DNA of 64,000 nt from the NCBI GenBank assembly GCA_022747635.1, contig JAKTNV010000024.1:3943665-4007664 (forward strand), read 5' to 3'. The notes under the pieces are model-generated. The model searched no databases. It saw only the letters and a list, made by a program, of their open reading frames with translations, and was not told the DNA's origin. A program made the translations under genes and the position numbers. The stretch is from Hetaerina americana (taxonomy: Eukaryota > Arthropoda > Insecta > Odonata > Calopterygidae). Positions 36,823-46,645 of the stretch are shown one piece after another; position 1 is the first letter of the stretch, and the number at the start of each line of letters is the position of its first letter.

Positions 36823-38045
36823 ATGATTGTCACTAGAGAGATTTTGAGTCGCGGCACCTACGGGGCTCGGCCCAATCGGCCGTGTGTTGTGCCCGGCAGC
36901 GTGGGAGGCAAGGCTTCCGCGATCTTCATCCCACGAAACCGTTCCAAGGGAAAACCGGAAGCAGCTGGACAGAAGACGCAGGAGAAGAAGACCAATATCA
37001 GTAGAAAAGGAACGTGGAATTTTAGGACGATGATGAGGACAGGGAAATTGGAGAATGTTAAGCGAGAGATGGAAAGGGGAAATATTTAAGGATAATACAT
37101 AGATATTTAAGGTCTATGCGAGGTGAGATGGAAAGATAGCGGGGATTACTGGAGTGATAACTATAGAATAATATACAGCGGCGGGGACGAGAGCCAACGA
37201 GGGGTTGCCATAGTACTAAATGAAGAGGTAGGAAGAAGCGTAGTCAACATAGAGCAGGTAACGGATAGAATACTACTAGTAGAGATAAAAGCAGAACCGA
37301 CGAACTTGGTTATTATTCAGGTGTACATGCCACCGAGCAACCATACGAAGGAAGAGGTCGACAGGATATACGATCAGTTAGAGAACATAATCGTATGTGT
37401 TCCTTCAGGGAAACATTTGATAATGATGGGAATGATTGGAATGCGACGGTAGGCGAAGGAAGAGATAATGATGAGGTTGGGGACTACGGTTTAGGCACGA
37501 GGAATGACCACGGGGAGAAAGCAGTTGAGTTCTGCAGGAGACAGGGGTTAGTCATCACCAACACTTGGTTTAGACACCACAAAAGACGCAGGCATACATG
37601 GAAAATTCCAGGTGACTCAGAAAGATATCAGCTAGATTATATCCTGGTTAGACACAGGTTTAGGAACAGTGTGATAAATTCGCACAGCTTCCCGGGAGCG
37701 GACGCGGACTCAGACCACAATTTAGTTGTTATGAAATGTAGCGTACGTTTCAAAAAGATAACGCAGGGGCGGCGAGTTAGAAAATGGAATTTAGAAGCAT
37801 TAAATGGGTTGAAAAGGAAGGAATACAAACAGGCAGTAAAGAAAATCATGGAGGATGGTAAAGGGCTTAGTGCTATCGAAGAAAAATGGGAAATTATCAA
37901 GAAATGGTTGTCTAAAGCCGCAAAAGACACTATTGGAACCGTTAACGCTAAAAGGACTAGGAAACCATGGATCACGGATGAGATGATTACAAAGATGGAT
38001 GAGCGGCGAAAATGGAAGAATGTAAATACAGAATTAGCAAAATGA
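36823..38045 (+). pseudogene. LINE endonuclease domain, frameshifted
   Basis: The endonuclease nicks target DNA to prime reverse transcription. Three frames must be joined: 36823-37089 (start of the fold, GTWNFRTMMRTGKLENV), 37123-37452 (VRWKDSGDYW region, then VVIxVYMPPSNHTKEE-type central strands) and 37395-38045. In the third frame DWNATVGEG and SDHNLVVMKC carry the conserved Asp-Asn and the terminal Asp-His pair of exonuclease-endonuclease-phosphatase folds. The break near 37430 falls just before DWNA and looks like a single-base indel in a GAT/GGGA-rich string. A stop and phase change also separate 37089 from 37123. The catalytic residues are still readable, so decay is recent to moderate. 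Confidence 0.85.
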
Positions 38046-39583
38046 AATACAAAGAATTAAACAAGAAATTCAGGCGGGCAACAAATGAAGCAAAAGAAGC
38101 ATGGTGGAGGACGCAGTGCGAGGATATGGAAAGTCTGCAGAGGAAGGGTGAAATCGGTGCCCTGTACAGCAAAGTTAAATCGTTAACGGGAAGTAAGAAA
38201 GGGAGATCTATGCTAACAGTTAGAGATAAGGAGGGTAAGGTAATAGTTGACACAGGGAAGATCCAAGAGAGATGGGAGGAGTATATAGAAGAACTGTGTA
38301 GTAAAGAACTTCGACCAACAAAGTTAGACATTGAAAAAGAATATGACGTAGAGGAAGATAGCTTAGGTCCAGGCATACTAGACAATGGGATAGAAAGGGC
38401 ATTAAGGGAGATGAAACGAAATAAGGCCGTGGGGGTAGATAACATTCCCGTGGAACTTTTGAAATGCTTAGGAAAATGTGGGAGGAAGAGGCTATATGGG
38501 CTGATTCGTAGTATTTATGATGAAGGAATCTGCCTGGAAGACTTTGTGAGGTCAGTTTTAGTTCCTATTCCGAAAAAGGTAAAGGATACGTCATGTGAGG
38601 ACTACAGGACGATAAGTTTGATATCCCACGCAGCTAAAGTTGTTCTCAGGATCATAAACAAAAGGATAGAGAGTAGGGCAAATGATTACTTAGGGGATGA
38701 TCAGTTTGGGTTTACGAAGGGGAGAGGTACGCGTGATGCCATTGCAGTAATGAGATTATTAATCGAGAGAAATATAGAATACAACCAGGAGTTATTTGCC
38801 TGTTTCGTAGATTTCGAAAAAGCGTTTGATAGAGTGAATAGGGAAAAACTAATGAGTATTTTGCAGAAAATAGGAATAGATTGGAGGGTAAAGAGGCTAA
38901 TCCGCAACCTGTACATGTCTCAGACTGCTCAGGTGCGAGTGGGGAACGGGGAGTCCGGTTGGGCAGTGTTAGGAAGAGGTGTAAGGCAGGGTTGCCCACT
39001 ATCACCGTTGCTGTTCAACCTGTATGCAGAGGAAATGATTAAAGAGGCATGGGAAGAACTCGAGGTAGGAATGAAAGTGGGCGGGGAATTCGTAAAATCA
39101 GTTAGGTTTGCTGATGACCAAGCCTTAGTTTGCCAGTCAGCCAAGGGGCTGCAAGCATTGCTGAGTGAATTGGAAATTCAGTGCGACAGGTATGGGATGA
39201 GAATCAATATTAATAAAACAAAGGTTATGCGATTTTCTAGAAAGAAAAAGGCTAAGCTAAACATTGAAATAGGAGGGCAAAAACTAGAGCAGGTAGAACT
39301 GTTTACGTATCTCGGTAGTGTTTTGGATCAGCACGGTCAAAGTAGTAGAGACGTAAGGAGAAGAATTGCGCTAGGCAAAGAGGCTTTCACAAGGAGGAGG
39401 GAGTTGATGACAGGGACTTTGAGTAAGGATGTTAAGAAAAGACTCGAAAAAACTTTGATATGGAGCGTAGCTATGCACGGCGCGGAAACGTGGTCATTGA
39501 AGCAGGAGGGTAGACGTAGACTGGAGGCTTTGGGTTTGGAGAAGAATGGAGAAGATGAAATGGACGGAGAAGAAAACAGATGA
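38012..39583 (+). CDS. LINE reverse transcriptase, open 523-codon frame of a broken element
   Basis: RNA-directed DNA polymerase that copies the element RNA at the nicked target. Motifs in order: NKAVGVDNIPVELLK at about residue 135; LVPIPKK and YRTISLIS; QFGFTKGRGTRDA; palm motif A CFVDFEKAFD (residues 264-273, catalytic Asp 267); motif B GVRQGCPLSPLLFNLY from residue 323; motif C FADD (residues 366-369, bases 39107-39118); then YGMRININKTKVM and FTYLGSVLD. All catalytic aspartates are present. The frame begins by overlapping the endonuclease frame in another phase at 38012-38045, so its first Met is not a natural start. It ends early by a frameshift near 39535, after which the C-terminus continues in a third phase. 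It is a fragment of one larger polyprotein. Confidence 0.85.
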   Translation: MEECKYRISKMKYKELNKKFRRATNEAKEAWWRTQCEDMESLQRKGEIGALYSKVKSLTGSKKGRSMLTVRDKEGKVIVDTGKIQERWEEYIEELCSKELRPTKLDIEKEYDVEEDSLGPGILDNGIERALREMKRNKAVGVDNIPVELLKCLGKCGRKRLYGLIRSIYDEGICLEDFVRSVLVPIPKKVKDTSCEDYRTISLISHAAKVVLRIINKRIESRANDYLGDDQFGFTKGRGTRDAIAVMRLLIERNIEYNQELFACFVDFEKAFDRVNREKLMSILQKIGIDWRVKRLIRNLYMSQTAQVRVGNGESGWAVLGRGVRQGCPLSPLLFNLYAEEMIKEAWEELEVGMKVGGEFVKSVRFADDQALVCQSAKGLQALLSELEIQCDRYGMRININKTKVMRFSRKKKAKLNIEIGGQKLEQVELFTYLGSVLDQHGQSSRDVRRRIALGKEAFTRRRELMTGTLSKDVKKRLEKTLIWSVAMHGAETWSLKQEGRRRLEALGLEKNGEDEMDGEENR

Positions 39584-39836
39584 GGAAGTACTTCGTATGG
39601 TGGGCGAGGAGAGGGGTTTGTATGGAGAAATCCTATGCAGGCAGGAAATGTGGATGAAGGGGGTATTGACCGGCAGTGGGATGTTGAAGGCTGTAATAGA
39701 GAGGAGAATGTTAGGCAAACGAGGAAAGGGAAGGAGCAGGATAGGAATGTTGGACGGGATGAAGGGTAGAAGAAAGTACTCAGAGATGAAGATGGGTCTA
39801 TTGTCGAGTAGGATACTGGATTTTGTGTTTTGTTAG
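39546..39836 (+). pseudogene. LINE C-terminal segment in shifted frame
   Basis: The frame encodes MKWTEKKTDEEVLRMVGEER, then GSGMLKAVIERRMLG. It matches the downstream part of the truncated copy at 28620-28780 (WKDKKSNEEVLGLAREER, GDGMLKAVIEWRTL). It continues the reverse-transcriptase frame after a frameshift around 39535. A stop at 39834-39836 precedes the 3' UTR. Confidence 0.8.
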
Positions 39837-39913
39837 GTGTCACAAAATATTTGTTTAGTCGCTATGTCTATCCAAAAACCTTCCTTAACCGGTAGATTAC
39901 CTTGAAAAAAAAA

Positions 39914-39925
39914 TATGTATATATG
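39914..39925. repeat. LINE target-site duplication, 3' copy
   Basis: Exact repeat of 36515-36526, immediately after the A9 tail. The family A SINE begins at the next base. Confidence 0.7.
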
Positions 39926-40190
39926 AGGGTCGCGGTAGTCCAGTGGGTAGAGTATTGGACTGCTGACCAGAGGGTCCTAGGTTTGATTCCCGGGCAAGGC
40001 ACTCTGGGCACCTGCAGCTCCACCCAAGCTAAAGTGATTTTTCGGGTACCAGGTCTTTCTGGGAAACCATAACCGGCACAGGGAAAGGAACTGGCCCCCC
40101 TACCCTGATGTGTGAATTTTCACACGCCGTATATGGCTTAGTAACCAGCCAAGCGACCAATGTACTCATACATACATTGGTCGCTTGGAT
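39926..40190 (+). mobile_element. tRNA-derived SINE, family A, copy 3
   Basis: The best-preserved copy. Its tRNA-like head has an A box region at 39936-39951 (TAGTCCAGTGGGTAGA) and B box GGTTTGATTCC at 39980-39990. It is followed by TTTTTCGGGTACCAGGTC, CTGGGAAACCAT, AAAGGAACTGGCCCCCC and TTTTCACACGCCG. The head could drive Pol III transcription; retroposition would need a LINE enzyme in trans. It starts exactly where the LINE's 3' target duplication ends. The 3' side finishes in a perfect 16-bp hairpin (40149-40188) whose arms are not shared with the other copies. Confidence 0.8.
40149..40188. repeat. Perfect 16-bp inverted repeat
   Basis: CCAAGCGACCAATGTA (40149-40164) and its exact reverse complement (40173-40188) are separated by eight bases. 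It lies at the end of the SINE. Confidence 0.9.
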
Positions 40191-40736
40191 CATGCATATA
40201 AAATTCGGGAAATAGATGCCAGAACTAGCCGACTCAAGGACTCATTCTTCCCACGGACAATACGGGATAGCAACTGCAGGGTTATAGATAGAAAAAATTC
40301 CACTTGCCACCCTCAGCGTCTAAAAAATAATTAGTTCTACTTAAATGCATGCTCTTCCACTAACCTTATGTGTTTTCTTATAATAACCCATTCTTTCCAA
40401 ATGACTTCATTCGTGTTCTGTTCATCTGTTTTTAAGTTTCCCTTTCAATCCCTCGTCCCTCTCCGCGGGGGGAAATTCCTGCTACCTGCAACGTTGGGTC
40501 GCATTCCCTGCCTTTTGCAGATTCTTTGGGGAAGAGTGTTTTGTGGTGCATTTTCATGTGGTAGTGATGTTTCAATTTCTTGCTAGTTGTGTCCTGGCTT
40601 CCGTGTTGTAGGATGGCTTTCGTGCTGCATCCGGGGGTGCAGTTTTAAATTGTTTTGCGGTATATGTGTTTGCATGAGTGTTGGATGAAGGGATTGTTGC
40701 ATGAGTGTTTGTGATGCTGTGGGTGTAATTTTCCAC
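40191..40736. other. Spacer, probably partly LINE 3' UTR
   Basis: No coding content. From about 40640 the sequence (GTATATGTGTTTGCATGAG) resembles the 3' UTR string at 47166-47187, so the CR1-like fragment may begin upstream of 40737. Confidence 0.4.
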
Positions 40737-40845
40737 GTTGCTGTTTTGCATGTGGTATTGTTTCTCTTTTACTGTTGGTGACCTTACACCCCCCGCCACA
40801 CGCCCTTGCGGTGGCTTGCGGGGTATTATGTAGATGTAGATGTAG
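40737..40845 (+). mobile_element. CR1-like LINE 3' end
   Basis: Contains TGCATGTGGTATTGTTTC, then GGTGACCTTACACCCCCC, the GC block CGCCACACGCCCTTGCGG, GGCTTGCGGGGTATTA and a TGTAGATGTAGATGTAG tail. The minus strand of 51453-51545 repeats the same blocks in order. The GC block can fold: CCCC and GCCAC arms pair with GTGGC and GGGG around a short loop. Confidence 0.75.
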
Positions 40846-42602
40846 TACTGGGTGATCTCTACCATCACCTACTAAACCGACCGTTCGGGTTGATTACTGT
40901 GTTTTTATTACTGTGTACTGTGTACGTGTTTGATTACTGTGTACCTATTTTTTCTCTGGCGCCTCTGATATGCAAAGTCACATATCTAAAATTAGTGACT
41001 TTTGTGAGTGAAAATTACTGGCCTCTTTCGAGATAGTTATGCGTCCTGCCCCTGACCACCAGCTCAGTTTTCCTTCGAACTATTGACATTGGCTGCCGAA
41101 ACTCTCACAGCCTTTCCTTGACGCTGGACCATACCCGATCACCACAGTTGCCTGGGCCCAATGCCAGGGCCACTCGCAGCTCCCGCGAATTATTAATCCC
41201 GGTTCGTCGACGGTCAGCGGTTGTTTCCCGAAGTGGGGCCGCCTCGGGAGGACTTCGCCCGCCGATGCTCATTTGCTCGCTTGCCGCTCAGTAGAGGGCA
41301 CACCTCCCGTGGATCCCCGGGTCCGGTCCTTGCCTTTGTGCTCGCTCTAGACGGGCCTGTAATTACTTTAACATTTCATTCCGTCCCGTCTCGATTACTC
41401 CTGGCTCTGCTGACTCCATCCTTCCTGGTCCTCCCCTTCTCAAACCTCATGGCACGTCCCTCTCGTCTTCCTAATCCCTTACCGACCAAGCCTACTCGGA
41501 TGAAAACTTTTCCGGTCTTATTCAACCGAGATTCCTTCTATCCTCCTCTTCCTATTTCTATGTACTTTTTGAAACCCTGGGTCGACGAGAATACTCGAGA
41601 GTATACATGAAAATGAATTCAGTACCTTAGGTAATAATTAACTTGGATTACGGATAAACACAATGCTAGGGAATCAAACAATTCTTCGAATGCTTACAAA
41701 ATCAATACACATTAGACCCTAATAAATTTCCTTAAGACCACACATTTGATTCAGATTGTATTTCCATTTAATTCACTGAATTGTAAGCATTACTTCCTGA
41801 GTTTCTGTAAAATAACGAAAATATATCTAACAACTGAACCCATACCAGCATACCCATACCGAAGCAGTATTTTGTGTTATTTTTGGGTATCAATGTAAAA
41901 GTAGTAACTCAAAATCAGAGTAAAAATTTCTCTAGTATACCGTATGAACATTTGTTTCAGTGATTGTTAACGGTATAGAATGAAAGGGAAAAGAAAAAAC
42001 CGTACAATCATCGAAACTCATAATTTCAAGTAAAAAGTAACGCATATCATGTTAAAAATTATCGTGAATTTCATTTACAGCACTTAAGAGCGTTCTAGTT
42101 TTTTAATGTCAACAGTTCCGTGACATTTTTCATGAGCTAATTTCTCTTTCGCATTTTTTCATATAATTCAACTATTTCATATAATTCAACCTGAGACTTT
42201 CCACCCCAACGGAATTTTTTTCAGCCATTCTAGTTTCAAAAGATCGGAGAGAAATAATGAGTGCGAGCTTCGTCTTATTTTGGGTCACTTGCCGGCTTAT
42301 TTTCCTTTTGAAATGGTCGAAAGAAAGGGAGTGGGAGTGTTTTCGCCAGGGGAATAACCGATACCGGAGAGGCGAGAGACACTATTTCCAATGTTTACTC
42401 GACGATAATAAAACCGCAGAACCGACAAGCCTCTCGTCCCCTCTCACCTCTCCTTGCCATCTTTGTCCTTCTCGCCTTCCCGTTTTTCTCTCATCTCGGG
42501 GCGAAAAAAAAACAACTTCCAACGGACGTTCACTGTGGTCTGAATGCGTTCCAGATGCCGTCTCTGACCAAACCGAACGTAACTTTCGGAGCTGCCTGAA
42601 AC
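40846..42602. other. Non-coding stretch with GC-rich patch 41040-41620
   Basis: The patch 41040-41620 is CpG-rich and carries a 129-codon plus frame (41221-41610) without a recognisable domain. The rest is AT-rich. A direct duplication CATATAATTCAAC lies at about 42160-42190. Nothing else recognised. Confidence 0.4.
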
Positions 42603-42689
42603 TCCCGACCCCCCTCCCGACCCCCTCCCGACCCCCTCCCGACCCCCTCCCGACCCCCTCCCGACCCCCTCCCGACCCCCTCCCGCCCC
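42603..42689. repeat. 11-bp GC minisatellite, about 8 units
   Basis: The unit CCCGACCCCCT repeats with G residues at 42607, 42619, 42630, 42641, 42652, 42663, 42674 and 42685: exact 11-base spacing after a 12-base first unit. The minus strand is GGGAGGGGGTC repeated, a dense G-quadruplex motif. A reading frame passes through it as Pro/Asp/Ser-rich repeats, which I regard as a by-product. Confidence 0.95.
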
Positions 42690-43080
42690 ATTTCCTCCGC
42701 CCGCACCCCTGATGAAATGGAAGCCTTCCCTTTCCTCCACATCACATACATTACTCGATACCTCTTCACCACCCTAAGAGAGAGACTCCAAAAAATATAT
42801 TTCCCCCTTCTCGGGACCTCCACCCCCCTCTTCCACAGATGCCCCTAATTTCCGTTATCGTTGACATCTGTGCTCCGAAAATAGTTCTATGAAATTCCAA
42901 TGCGTCGTTCTTAATTGTACTTATGAGTCTCCCACCCGGAATATATTAAAAATACGTCAGGAACTTGAAAATTCTGATATTGTAAAAATATTGGTAAATT
43001 TCGTAACTATGCTTTTTTTCCTGAGCATACTAATCTCGAGCTTGGAGCTTGATAGTTAATAAACAGAGGTGTATATACAT
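42690..43080. other. Non-coding stretch
   Basis: No recognised feature. A TATATG/TACATA-rich microsatellite follows at about 43075-43110. Confidence 0.4.
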
Positions 43081-43119
43081 GTATATATATACATATATAT
43101 GCATATATGTAATTGATAA

Positions 43120-43250
43120 TAACTATCGCGTTTACCGACTAACTGGAGAGCCGGGGTTCAAATCTGGATGACTCTGGAACACAAACAGCTATTTTCAAGC
43201 GGTTTGAAGTTTTAAGCTGTGCGGGTGTTATGGCAATACCCGCAAAATAG
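43120..43250 (+). other. Possible SINE head relic
   Basis: GGGGTTCAAATCTGG at 43153-43167 matches a Pol III B box, but no A box lies at the proper distance. About 70 bp later a nine-pair imperfect hairpin (GCGGGTGTT with AATACCCGC) lies at 43223-43245. It may be a worn SINE or chance. Confidence 0.3.
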
Positions 43251-43455
43251 TATGAAACCATATGCAAAATAAACAAATGCATGCAAATCTACACCCACAG
43301 AGGTGAATGAGATATTCATGCGAAAGCCTTATTGACTATCGTGCATGCAAATACATATACTATCAACTACCCAACCCTCCCCCTACGAATATACCTTATG
43401 TCTACGCAATGTTTAATGTTGCCCTGACTTGTAAATGTTTTTAGTATTTCTAAGG

Positions 43456-43990
43456 TTACTTCGGTTTCTTTCTATTATGATTTCTGATTGTTCGGAGAAA
43501 GAATGAGTATTTGTATTTATCTGTACTGGAATCTATCTCCCTTATCTTATCTTTGTTGTCTGATCTACCTAAATAGTGTGGAGCCATAGTTATTCCTTTA
43601 GTGTCATCGTGAAACTCGTTCACTCTGAACATTTCTAAAAGTTTAAGTCTCACTTGTTTTCTTTGCAACTCAAGTGGTTCCCAGCCTAATTTTCCTAAAA
43701 GGCTTGTCACACACTTCCTTCTTATTGAAAACATTTTTGACGAATCTGGTGGATGGAGAATTTTCTCTGGGCTATATCTAATTCTTTTTGCCAAACTTTC
43801 TCTCAACGATCCCAAATTCCTGTGGCATATTCCAAATGAGGCATAGCCATAGCAAAATAAGAACTCTTTTTTACTTTATCTTTACATTTCCCCACCACCC
43901 GTTTAATGAGGCCGAGTATTTTTGAAATATTGCTCATGTATTGAGCACAGTGAGGATATTTAATTGAATTAATCTTTTTTAGTATCCAAA
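43456..43990 (-). pseudogene. CR1/jockey-like LINE C-terminal fragment
   Basis: The minus strand encodes, in two phases, the segment after the reverse-transcriptase palm of jockey/CR1-type LINEs. The first phase (43990-43803) reads KILGLIKRVVGKCKDKVK, then MPHLEYATGIWD (family form: RPHLEYAAGVWD). The second (43815-43456) reads SLLGKLGWEPLELQRKQVRL (family form: GELGWEPLE-RR), then HYLGRSDNKDKIREI and YSFFLRTIRNHN (family form: NSFFPRTI). A frameshift near 43805 separates them. This LINE lineage differs from the 36.5-39.9 kb element. Its downstream side near 43340 shares GATAGTATATGTATTTGCAT with the 3' UTR at 47163-47182, linking it to the GC-hairpin 3' ends. Confidence 0.8.
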
Positions 43991-44042
43991 TTAAATAGTT
44001 GAGCCGTAGAAATAGAGCGACTTCATTGATGGAAAATAACAT

Positions 44043-44092
44043 CTACATATCCCAAATACCCCGCAAGCCACCACACAGGTTTGTGGGGAGAA
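44043..44092 (-). mobile_element. CR1-like LINE 3' end, diverged
   Basis: The minus strand reads CCCCACAAACCTGTGTGGTGG, then CTTGCGGGGTATT and an ATGTAGATGT tail. It is a diverged version of the GC-hairpin block. It lies just upstream of the LINE C-terminal fragment in the same orientation, so it is the end of a separate copy that sits against it. Confidence 0.55.
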
Positions 44093-44280
44093 TGTTAGAA
44101 CATTATTTATACATGTAGATACGGTATGTTAACTGACGACTAGGGCGATTTTGTTTCTTCTAAGATTACGAAGCCGAATCTAGATCGTATAAGCTTCATC
44201 ATGGAGTGTTAGTCAAATGCTGTTATGAATCTCATACCTCCTGTTTAAAATTGTAACACAACGCCAGGAGCGAAATGATA

Positions 44281-44473
44281 TTTTTTTATTTTATTTATCG
44301 ACTTAATTAGATGAGGTTGAGACTTACTTTATTCCACCCAACCTTTAGACTTAACATCCAAAATAATTTTGTACAATCCAGCCCTAGATGGAGGGAAATC
44401 CACCTAGGCGGGAATCGAACCAGTGGCTTATGGGCTACCAGGCGAGGACATTACCCCGCCGCCACTGGGGCCA
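44281..44473 (-). mobile_element. tRNA-derived SINE, family C, copy 2
   Basis: The minus-strand head GGCCCCAGTGGCGGCGGGGT is followed by AATGTCCTCGCCTGGTAGCC, B box GGTTCGATTCCC (44420-44409) and CCTAGGTGG. The 3' end is TTAAGTCGATAAATAAAATA and an A-rich tail. It aligns end to end with 12540-12729. The B box is intact here, so this copy is better preserved. Confidence 0.7.
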
Positions 44474-45815
44474 AATGGCACGTGTATGTAGGAAAGAAGG
44501 TTTGAGTTGTTTTCTTCGAAAACTCAGTGACTGGAAAAAAATGCCATCTCCAAATCAATATCAACAAACTTTTTTATGGCGATCAAAATCTAATGAATAA
44601 AAGAAATTTGACCCCCCCCCCTATTCCATATTAAAAGTCGGCCAACACCTTCCCGACCCATTCCCTCTTTTTGACTGCCTCACAACCATGGCCGCTCGAT
44701 GTCCCTTGTTTCACCTCCCGCATTCGTCCGCCCACCCATCCATCGATAAACACTGCAGATACCTCGCTCTCATACCACAATCCACCCGATCCCCTTTCGC
44801 AATGGCGTTTCCGTTGTCATGAGTTTTTAAGAGCTTTAGGTGGGCAGATGGTCATGAACGGCGAGCGTTCTTTAGCTTCGAAGGTGTGTGTCTTCGTGTG
44901 TGTGCGGGAAGGTTCATTCGCTCGCAGTTCCCAGCGGGAAGCCAAGTTCATGGGAGAGGGTGGGAGAGAGGAAGGGGATGGAAAGTGAGAGTGGAAACAG
45001 GGTCGGGTTGGAGTGCAGATTTTCTTTCCCAAGCCGCGGCGCCTCGACGGATGATGTTCCATTAAGAGGCTTAAAATTTTCGTCCAGGAGTTTCTTAAGC
45101 CCCGATAACCGCAGGCAAAATAATCAATTGGTGTCTCCCTTTATTGGAGGTGTCAGACCGTTGCGTTCGGGAGAGCTCGATGTTTTTGTAATCCCCAGCC
45201 TATTTTGATTTGCTCACCCCTTTCAGTGGCAAGGTATAATCAATTTCTTGCGCAGGAAAAAATCCACTCGCCTCAGCGGTGGGCTATTTTCGTATGCTTT
45301 ATGCCCGTATTAGAGCCTCAAAGTTAGCTAAAACGCGTAGGCACTTATTCATTATTGTGTCGCACTTTATTTAAATTCATAAATTACCATAGGTAGTAAA
45401 TGGTGATATTTTTTTGTCATTTCTCCAATTCTCATCTGCTTCTCTATTCATCGCCTTAGTTTATAACAGATCGATATCTTCTATAGCTCGATTGACGTAA
45501 TTCATCCTTGGTCTTTCTCTATTCATTGTGCCTACCTTCAACATTTGTTATCATTAAGGTCTTTAGTAAACTGTTGCCCTAGAATATCTTCTTCTCGCTA
45601 GTGACTTTCATGGTTTTCACTTCTTGGGCAGTCAATTTTCAATCGGCATTCAATTCGCTGACCTACCAAAGCGTAAATATCAATAGCATGTATCTTTTGA
45701 GTTGCAATGCTCCACTAAGCTAACTATATCTTTCTCATGTGATAAAAACATTTTCTCAATCATAAGTATATTTTTGTATGTGGTTTAACTACTGAGAAAC
45801 TTTAAGATGAACATA
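44474..45815. other. Non-coding stretch with GC-rich patch 44600-45220
   Basis: The patch has several overlapping frames on both strands (44671-44988 plus, 44817-45062 minus, 44888-45208 plus) with no recognisable domain. A 13-C run occurs near 44612-44624. The remainder is AT-rich. Confidence 0.35.
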
Positions 45816-46645
45816 CATGGTTCGTTCCAAAAGTTATGCAATTGAATTACCTGCGCCTCTCCAATTGGCATGAGTGGGAAGGACGCTAAGCTTTGCCACT
45901 AAACCGGCCTTAGTGCCCTAGAAGCTGTGAAGTGGCAGGACGTCCGTTATTGTGAACCTCTGTACGCCGACCGTGTCGCGAAAAAATTGGAATCGACGAT
46001 TTAGCAACGTTATGCAATTACTAAGTTTTGTGCTAAACTGCAAAAATATCTTGAGGAGAAAAAAAATTATTCGTGAGGCTTACGGGGACTCTGCGCTGTC
46101 CTACTCACAAGTTTCGAGGCGGTTAAAGGCTGTTGTGTACGGCCGGGAAGATGTTCACGAGGAACAACGCTCTGGGCGGCCGTCAACCAGCAAAACCGAC
46201 AACAATGTCGCTCGTATTCGACAATTGTAAGACTCTGACCGTCGTTTGAGTATCAATATGGTTGCCGATGAACTGAACTTGTCGTCTAATATTGTGTTTT
46301 GCATTGTTACTGACGATTTAGCGATGAGGAAAGTGTAGGCCAAGCTCGTGCCCAAGGTGTTTTCAGGCGACCAAAAGACCAACCGAGCGGAAATTTCTAG
46401 TAAACTTTTGCAACATATTGAAAATTAACCTGATTATTTGGACAAAGTCATCACTGGTTGTGAAACCTGGCCTTTTTGATACGATCCACAAACACAAAGC
46501 TCTGAGTGGCACACCGACCAGTCGAGCAAATCAAAAGTGGATTGCCACAACGGGCTACGAGTCCGCGAGTTCCTGGCCAAACACCAGGTTCCAGCGCTGC
46601 CCCACCCCCCCTATAGTCCTGACGTCGTCCCTGAGTCGCGATCAC
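45816..46645 (+). mobile_element. Broken mariner (Mos1/SETMAR-like subfamily), 3' TIR missing
   Basis: A TA at 45814-45815 is followed by CATGGTTCGTTCCAAAAGTT, a mariner-like end. No matching right end is seen by 46680. The transposase follows in pieces. The paired HTH DNA-binding region is seen as IREAYGDSALSYSQV, then REDVHEEQRSGRPSTSKTD (46070-46200) and DRRLSINMVADELNLS (46238-46285). The linker LAMRKV, a stop, then AKLVPKVFSGDQK follows. A distal piece LPHPPYSPDV-like is readable near 46600. Stops at 46228-46230 and 46336-46338, frameshifts and loss of most of the catalytic core make it inactive. Confidence 0.75.

Larger units (their letters stand above)
36527..39913 (+). mobile_element. 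Near-full-length APE-type LINE retrotransposon
   Basis: An approximately 3.4-kb non-LTR retrotransposon bounded by a 12-bp target duplication and ending in a nine-A tail (39905-39913). Order: a 5' UTR of about 450 bp, an APE-like endonuclease of the type annotated in animals as craniofacial-development-protein-2-like, a reverse transcriptase, a C-terminal tail region and a short 3' UTR. The boundaries suggest a complete insertion rather than a 5'-truncated one. The coding region is split over several phases, so this copy cannot make its protein. The clade is not certain: single ORF, FADD rather than YADD, and an AETW-type motif after RT fit L2/Ingi-related or RTE-like families. The truncated copy at 28455-28975 belongs to the same family. 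Confidence 0.9.

Noticed and set aside
39926..40000. tRNA gene at the LINE 3' side
   Set aside because: The A and B boxes fit, but the acceptor stem does not close. The same head recurs in two other SINE copies.
42257..42712. 151-codon frame ending in Pro-rich repeats through the minisatellite
   Set aside because: The repeat is a DNA-level 11-bp array. The phase changes with every unit because 11 is not a multiple of three, so it is not a conserved peptide repeat.
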